Source of the DNA: Synechococcus sp. CBW1002
Lineage (GTDB): Bacteria; Cyanobacteriota; Cyanobacteriia; PCC-6307; Cyanobiaceae
Direction: 5' to 3'
Assembly: GCF_015840915.1 (NCBI RefSeq)
Contig: NZ_CP060398.1
Location: 124,001-188,000, forward strand
Length of the DNA stretch: 64,000 nucleotides
The notes beneath the pieces were generated by a model that did no database searches, had not been told where the DNA came from, and saw only the letters and a program-made list of their open reading frames with translations. Made by a program: the position numbers and the translations under genes. Below are positions 59,689 to 64,000 of this stretch, in pieces (within the stretch, counting starts at the first letter, position 1; each line of letters starts with the position of its first letter).

Positions 59689-61067
59689 CCTCCCCCTCGC
59701 TGAGCCACGGGTCCCGCCGGGGCTCCGCACCACCAGCCCATCGCCCGAGGCTGACGCCCCCGCCCACCGCTGAGCGCTGCCTGCTGCTGCTGCGCCGCTG
59801 GCGGGCAGAGCTGCAGCTCAGCCCCCGCGAAACCACCCTGCTTGGACCGGAGCTGGCAGGGCTGGACCGGCAACTGCAGCGTCTGGAGCAGAAGCAGCCG
59901 CGCCTGGCCGTGTTCGGCCGGGTGGGGGTCGGGAAATCGAGCCTGCTCAATGCCCTGCTTGGCGAGGAGGCCTTTGCCACGGATGTGGCCCATGGCTGCA
60001 CCCGTCGCCAGGCGAGCCGGCCCTGGCAGCAGCCGATCGCGGGGCTGAGCGCCGTTGAGCTGGTCGACACGCCGGGGATCGACGAGATCGCCGCCGAAGC
60101 GCGTTCCCGGCTGGCGGCCCGTCTGGCCCTCGGCGCTGATCTGGTGCTGCTGGTGCTGGATGGTGATCTCACCAGCGTCGAGCTGGAGGCGCTTGAACCC
60201 TTGCTGGCCAGTGGCAAACCGCTGCTGCTGGTGCTCAACCGCTGCGACTGCTGGCCCGAGCCGGAACGCCAGGCGCTGCTGGCCAGCATCCGCCGCCGGC
60301 TCCCCGCCGCCGCCCGCACCCTGGAGCCGATCGCGGTGGCGGCGGCGCCGCGGCGGCCCCAGCTGCTCGACGATGGCCGTGTGCGCAGCGTCCGCGAAGC
60401 CGCCCAGGTGGAACCGCTGCGCCACACCCTGCGGCAACTGCTGAGCGATCACGGGCCCCTGTTGCTGGGCCTCAACGCCCTGCGGGCCGCTGATCGCTTC
60501 AGCCAGAGCCTCCACGCCCACCGCCTGCGCCAGGGCCGCCGCCACGCCCAGACCCTGATCGGCCGTTTCGCCGCCCTCAAAGCCACCGGCGTCGCGGCCA
60601 ATCCGCTGCTGCTGCTCGATCTGGCGGGAGGCCTGGCCTGCGATACCGCCCTGGTGCTGCAGCTCTGTCAGCTCTACGGCCTGCCGATGACCAGCAGCGG
60701 CGCCCGCCAGCTGCTCTCACGCCTCTCCGGCCACAATGCCCTGCTGGGCGGCGTTCAGCTGGGCCTGCAGCTGCTGCTGGGTGGCATGCGCCAGGTCCTG
60801 CTGCTGGCGGCGCCCTTCAGCGGTGGTCTCAGCCTCGCGCCGGCGGCGCCGGTGGCCCTGGCCCAGGCGGCCCTGGCCGTGCACACCACCCGTCGCACCG
60901 GCCGCCTCGCGGCCGCCGAGCTGCTGCGCGGCGCCAGCGGCGCCGGCCGGCCAGGCGCCCTGCTGCAGCGCCTCTGCGGCCAGGATCCGGAAGTGCGCCG
61001 CTGGTTGGCCAGCTGGCAGCAGGCTCCCGTCGCCCTGCCACCGCGGCCTGCCAGCCTGCTGCCCTGA
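59685..61067 (+). CDS. Era-like GTPase with C-terminal DUF697-type domain
   Basis: The 460 residues have a complete small-GTPase domain: G1 GRVGVGKSSLLN, G3 VDTPGIDE, and G4 NRCD, after a helical N-terminus (about 25-85). The G domain ends near residue 230. The last 200 residues are hydrophobic helices and an Ala/Leu-rich region (GGVQLGLQLLLGGMRQVLLLAAPF), the DUF697 type of membrane-associated C-terminus. The role is unknown. It overlaps the CNNM-type gene and precedes nadD by 11 bases. Confidence 0.87.
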   Translation: MTSPSLSHGSRRGSAPPAHRPRLTPPPTAERCLLLLRRWRAELQLSPRETTLLGPELAGLDRQLQRLEQKQPRLAVFGRVGVGKSSLLNALLGEEAFATDVAHGCTRRQASRPWQQPIAGLSAVELVDTPGIDEIAAEARSRLAARLALGADLVLLVLDGDLTSVELEALEPLLASGKPLLLVLNRCDCWPEPERQALLASIRRRLPAAARTLEPIAVAAAPRRPQLLDDGRVRSVREAAQVEPLRHTLRQLLSDHGPLLLGLNALRAADRFSQSLHAHRLRQGRRHAQTLIGRFAALKATGVAANPLLLLDLAGGLACDTALVLQLCQLYGLPMTSSGARQLLSRLSGHNALLGGVQLGLQLLLGGMRQVLLLAAPFSGGLSLAPAAPVALAQAALAVHTTRRTGRLAAAELLRGASGAGRPGALLQRLCGQDPEVRRWLASWQQAPVALPPRPASLLP

Positions 61068-61078
61068 GCCGGCCACCG

Positions 61079-61672
61079 ATGCCCGCCGTTGCCCTGTTCG
61101 GCACCAGCGCCGATCCACCCACCCTCGGCCACCGCGCCCTGCTCGAGGGGCTGCTGACCCTCTACCCAGAGGTGGCGACCTGGGCCAGTGACAATCCCCT
61201 CAAGCACCATGCGGCCCCGCTGCCCATGCGGGCAGCCCTGCTGGAGGCCCTGGTGGCAGCGATCGGCGATCCGCGGCTGCACCACCGGCAGGAGCTCAGC
61301 AGCCCCTGGACGATCGAAACCCTGGAGCGCGCCGCCCGGCAGTGGCCCCAGCACGAACTGGTGTTTGTGGTGGGGAGCGATCTGGCTCCCCAGATCCCCA
61401 GCTGGAAAGCCGCCGATGCGATCCTGCGCCGCTGCCGCCTGGCGATCGCCCCGCGCCGGGGTTGGCCGCTCACGGCGGAGCAGCAGCAGGCGCTGCGAGA
61501 GCTGGGGGCGGAGCTGGAGCTGCTGCCTCTGGAGATTCCCGCCACGGCCAGCTCAGCGGTGCGCCGCTGCCCCGATCCGGCCCAGGTTCCGCCGGAGCTG
61601 CACCCCCTGCTGCTGCAGCACAATCTGTACGGCTTCCAAGGGGGTGGTCCTGCGGCAGGCCGAATCGGCTGA
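61079..61672 (+). CDS. nadD: Nicotinate-nucleotide adenylyltransferase
   Basis: NadD makes deamido-NAD from nicotinate mononucleotide and ATP. The 197 residues have the nucleotidyltransferase start VALFGTSADPPTLGHRALL, then SDNPLKHHAAPLPMRAALLEAL, FVVGSDLAPQIPSW and the late TASSAVRRC with the conserved Ser-x-x-Arg. The next gene, nadE, catalyses the next step, so the pair makes NAD. A 25-base tandem repeat lies between them. Confidence 0.94.
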   Translation: MPAVALFGTSADPPTLGHRALLEGLLTLYPEVATWASDNPLKHHAAPLPMRAALLEALVAAIGDPRLHHRQELSSPWTIETLERAARQWPQHELVFVVGSDLAPQIPSWKAADAILRRCRLAIAPRRGWPLTAEQQQALRELGAELELLPLEIPATASSAVRRCPDPAQVPPELHPLLLQHNLYGFQGGGPAAGRIG

Positions 61673-61675
61673 TGC

Positions 61676-61725
61676 AGCCTGATCGGGCTGCAGATGCACC
61701 AGCCTGATTGGGCTGCAGATGCAGC
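61676..61725 (+). repeat. Two-copy 25-base tandem repeat between nadD and nadE
   Basis: Units at 61676-61700 and 61701-61725 differ at two bases; a decayed third copy may follow. Each unit, with the preceding C, contains CAGCC and GGCTG, five-base arms around a six-base loop, so each can form a small hairpin. No gene is coded here. Confidence 0.7.
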
Positions 61726-61788
61726 AGCTTGAGTCGACTGCGACCACTTCCGCCTCCTTCCCTTCCCCTCACGCCGTTCCCGCTGCCG

Positions 61789-63474
61789 ATGCGTCTTGCT
61801 CTGGCCCAGATCGATCCCCTGGTGGGCGACCTGCGAGGCAACGGCGCCCGCATCCTGACGGCCTGCCGGGAGGCGGAGAGCGCTGGCGCCGAACTGGTGC
61901 TGACGCCGGAACTCTCGCTCTGGGGCTATCCGCCCCGCGACCTGCTGCTGCGCGCCAGCCTCGTGCAGCGCCAGGGCGAAGAGCTCGACCGACTCGCCGC
62001 CTCACTGCCCGCGGAGCTGGCGGTGCTGGTGGGGGTGGTGGAACCGGTGGAGGATGCCGGGGTGCCGGGCCTCTACAACAGCCTGGCCCTTGTGGAGCCG
62101 GGCCAGTGGCGCTTCGTGGCCCGCAAACGGCTGCTGCCCACCTACGACGTCTTTGACGAGCAGCGCTATTTCCGCAGCGGCACCAGCGCCGCCGTGCTGG
62201 AGCTGGTGCGCAGCGGCCGCCCGTGGCGCCTTGGGCTGACGATCTGCGAAGACCTCTGGGTGGACGAGCAGCTGCAGGGCCACCGCCTCGCCGGCGCGGA
62301 TCCGATCGCGGCACTGCTGCCGCATCGGCTCGATCTGTTGCTCAACCTCTCGGCCTCCCCCTTCGGCCAGGAGAAGGTGGCCCTGCGGCAAACCCTGGCC
62401 TCGCGCGCCGCCAGGCGCCTGGGCTGCCCGGTGGTGTACGTGAACCAGGTGGGCGGCAACGACGAACTGGTGTTCGACGGCGTCAGCTTCGTGGTGGATG
62501 GCGAAGGGACGCTGGTGGCTCGCCTGCCCTGCGCCCGTGAAGCCCTCGGTTTCTGGGACGCCGCTCGCGACCAGGCCAGCGCCATCGCGCCGTTGCCCGA
62601 GCGGCTGGAGCAGATCTTCCGCGTGCTGGTGCTGGGGGTGCGCGACTATGCCGGCAAGTGCGGCTTCCAGCGGGCGCTGCTGGGCCTGAGCGGCGGCATC
62701 GATTCGGCCCTGGTGGCAGTGATCGCCGCCGCGGCCCTCGGCCCCGAGCAGGTGCGGGTGCTGCGGATGCCCTCCCCCTGGAGCTCCGCCGGGTCCCTCA
62801 GCGACGCCACAGCCCTGATCGAACGGCTGCACCTGCCCAGCAGCACCCTGCCGATCGCTGCGCTGATGGACAGCTTCGACACGGTGCTGACCCCAGCGCT
62901 GGGAGAAGCCCCCCGCGGGATCACGGCGGAGAACCTGCAATCCCGCATCCGCGGCACGCTGCTGATGGCCCTGGCCAACCAGGAGGGCCGGCTGCTGCTC
63001 TCCACCGGCAACAAATCCGAACTGGCGGTGGGCTATTGCACCCTCTACGGCGACATGAACGGCGGCCTGGCCGTGATCGGCGATCTCTACAAAAGCACCG
63101 TGTTTGCCCTGTGCGCCTGGCTGGACAGCCCCGCCGCAGGCCCCTGCCGCCGTGATCTGGGCCTGCCCGAGTGCGGCGAACTGGTGGGCAGGGCCATCCG
63201 CGACAAGCCCCCCAGCGCCGAGCTGCGGCCCGACCAGCGCGACAGCGACTCCCTGCCGGACTACGCCGTGCTCGATCCGCTGCTGAAGGCCTACATCGAG
63301 GAGCTGCGCACCCCCGAGCAGCTGATCGCTGCCGGCACCGATGCCGCCCTGGCCGAACGGGTGCATCGGCTGCTGCGTCTGGCCGAATTCAAGCGGCGCC
63401 AGGCTGCACCACTGCTGAAAGTGAGCGCTCGGGCCTTCGGCAGCGGTTGGCGGATGCCGATCGCCGCACGCTGA
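61789..63474 (+). CDS. nadE: Glutamine-dependent NAD synthetase
   Basis: NadE amidates deamido-NAD to NAD using glutamine. The 561 residues have an N-terminal nitrilase-type glutaminase domain (LALAQIDPLVGDLRGN; catalytic Glu in TPELSLWGYPPRD, Lys in ARKRLLPTYDVFDE, Cys in GLTICEDLW) and a C-terminal synthetase (SGGIDSALVAVIAAAALG, STGNKSELAVGYCTLYGDM, SDSLPDYAVLD). Both halves are complete, so it is the long form. ATG at 61789 fits the domain start, and an upstream open frame is dismissed. Confidence 0.97.
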   Translation: MRLALAQIDPLVGDLRGNGARILTACREAESAGAELVLTPELSLWGYPPRDLLLRASLVQRQGEELDRLAASLPAELAVLVGVVEPVEDAGVPGLYNSLALVEPGQWRFVARKRLLPTYDVFDEQRYFRSGTSAAVLELVRSGRPWRLGLTICEDLWVDEQLQGHRLAGADPIAALLPHRLDLLLNLSASPFGQEKVALRQTLASRAARRLGCPVVYVNQVGGNDELVFDGVSFVVDGEGTLVARLPCAREALGFWDAARDQASAIAPLPERLEQIFRVLVLGVRDYAGKCGFQRALLGLSGGIDSALVAVIAAAALGPEQVRVLRMPSPWSSAGSLSDATALIERLHLPSSTLPIAALMDSFDTVLTPALGEAPRGITAENLQSRIRGTLLMALANQEGRLLLSTGNKSELAVGYCTLYGDMNGGLAVIGDLYKSTVFALCAWLDSPAAGPCRRDLGLPECGELVGRAIRDKPPSAELRPDQRDSDSLPDYAVLDPLLKAYIEELRTPEQLIAAGTDAALAERVHRLLRLAEFKRRQAAPLLKVSARAFGSGWRMPIAAR

Positions 63475-63541
63475 TCCCGTCACGAATGCGTGGCAGTTCC
63501 GCCCCGGCCCCGCCAATCTGGTGCAAGCCCTGCAGTGGTCC

Positions 63542-64000
63542 ATGACAGCACCCGGCCTGACGGCCCCGATGGCCAGCATCGGCGTGCCTACGGAAATCAA
63601 GCAGGACGAGCAGCGGGTGGCGCTCAGTCCTGATGGGGTGCGCGAGCTGGTGGGCCAGGGCATGGAGGTGCGGGTGCAGGAGGGCGCCGGGCTCGGCGCC
63701 GGCATCGCCGACGATGACTACGCCGCGGCCGGGGCCCTTCTGGTGAGCTGCGAGGACGCCTGGGGCGCCCATCTGGTGGTGAAGGTGAAAGAACCGCAAC
63801 CGGAGGAGTTTCGCTATCTGCGCAGCGACCTGGTGCTGTTCACCTACCTCCATCTGGCCGCCTATCCCGAGGTGGGCGAGGCCCTGCTGGAGGCCGGTAC
63901 CACCGCGGTGGCCTACGAAACCGTGCAGCTCGAAGACGGCAGCCTGCCGCTGCTGGCGCCCATGAGCGAGATCGCCGGGCGCATCGCCGCCCAGGTGGGC
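63542..64000 (+). CDS. ald: Alanine dehydrogenase, N-terminal part (cut by window end)
   Basis: The frame is open to the window end, giving 153 residues. The N-terminus has ASIGVPTEIKQDEQRVALSPDGVRELVGQG, then VVKVKEPQPEEFRYLRSDLVLFTYLHLAAYP, and TTAVAYETVQLEDGSLPLLAPMSEIAGR, the pattern of alanine dehydrogenase, which interconverts alanine and pyruvate with NAD. Pyridine nucleotide transhydrogenase has a related N-terminus but a different HLAA segment, so alanine dehydrogenase is preferred. ATG at 63542 or ATG at 63569 may be the start; the latter is the commoner form. The rest is outside the window. Confidence 0.88.
   Translation, partial: MTAPGLTAPMASIGVPTEIKQDEQRVALSPDGVRELVGQGMEVRVQEGAGLGAGIADDDYAAAGALLVSCEDAWGAHLVVKVKEPQPEEFRYLRSDLVLFTYLHLAAYPEVGEALLEAGTTAVAYETVQLEDGSLPLLAPMSEIAGRIAAQVG

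Noticed and set aside
61676-61725. CRISPR array
   Set aside because: Only two directly adjacent copies with no spacers, and no cas genes in the window.

Overview
The window is a 64 kb piece of a high-GC unicellular cyanobacterial chromosome, most like the Synechococcus/Cyanobium picocyanobacteria. The evidence is cytochrome c-550 (psbV), plant-type ferredoxin (petF), the variable subunit of ferredoxin-thioredoxin reductase (ftrV), a photosystem II S4-domain protein, PSRP-3/Ycf65, the histidine kinase NblS, a cyanobacterial omega subunit and a complete kaiABC clock. Scattered HIP1 octamers (GCGATCGC, e.g. at 6190, 46510, 48705, 58595 and 61442) fit this. Full-length KaiA and the high GC argue against Prochlorococcus. 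The species cannot be named from the sequence alone.

Layout. 1-2.1 kb: the end of pepA, an intact IS630-family insertion sequence inserted in the pepA stop codon, and a small membrane protein. 2.1-10.9 kb: a minus-strand run of nine genes for outer-membrane building (bamA, lpxC, fabZ, lpxA, lpxB) with purC, msrA and two unknowns. 11-14.4 kb: purD and nblS. 14.4-18.4 kb: kaiC, kaiB and kaiA, then divergent rplU-rpmA. 18.4-26 kb: a methyltransferase, a queuosine-precursor-type transporter, truB, yebC, nagB, a SpoIID-domain protein, rnz and psbV. 26-33.4 kb: petF, prmA, serA, the PSII S4 protein, tRNA-Val(GAC), murD and an EVE-domain protein. 33.4-41.3 kb: DUF2811, DUF1818, rpoZ, an Hsp70-like protein, ftrV, pyrR, gpmI, secG, msrB and small proteins. 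41.3-45.5 kb: groEL-groES with CIRCE and K-box elements, then divergent atpD-atpC. 45.5-55 kb: a rhomboid-like protein, an FHA-domain penicillin-binding protein and, divergent from it, a six-gene operon encoding a membrane protein, an FHA protein, a Ser/Thr-kinase-like protein with a zinc ribbon, a vWA protein, a PP2C phosphatase and a membrane-anchored unknown. 55-64 kb: PSRP-3, transaldolase-like, HAD hydrolase, pepP, a CNNM/CBS protein, a DUF697-type GTPase, nadD, nadE and the start of an alanine dehydrogenase gene.

Most of the window is conserved core genome. The most interesting region is 46.7-54.9 kb. There a kinase/phosphatase/vWA/FHA cassette, with membrane anchors in several products, starts 29 bases from a peptidoglycan synthase that itself carries an FHA domain. 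The simplest reading is a phosphorylation circuit acting on, or read by, cell-wall synthesis. That link is inferred from gene order and domains; nothing in the sequence proves it.

Genes are closely packed, with many 4-base (ATGA/GTGA) or 1-base (TGATG) stop-start overlaps that suggest translational coupling. Clear Shine-Dalgarno sequences are rare, so several starts are inferred from family length and neighbouring stops.
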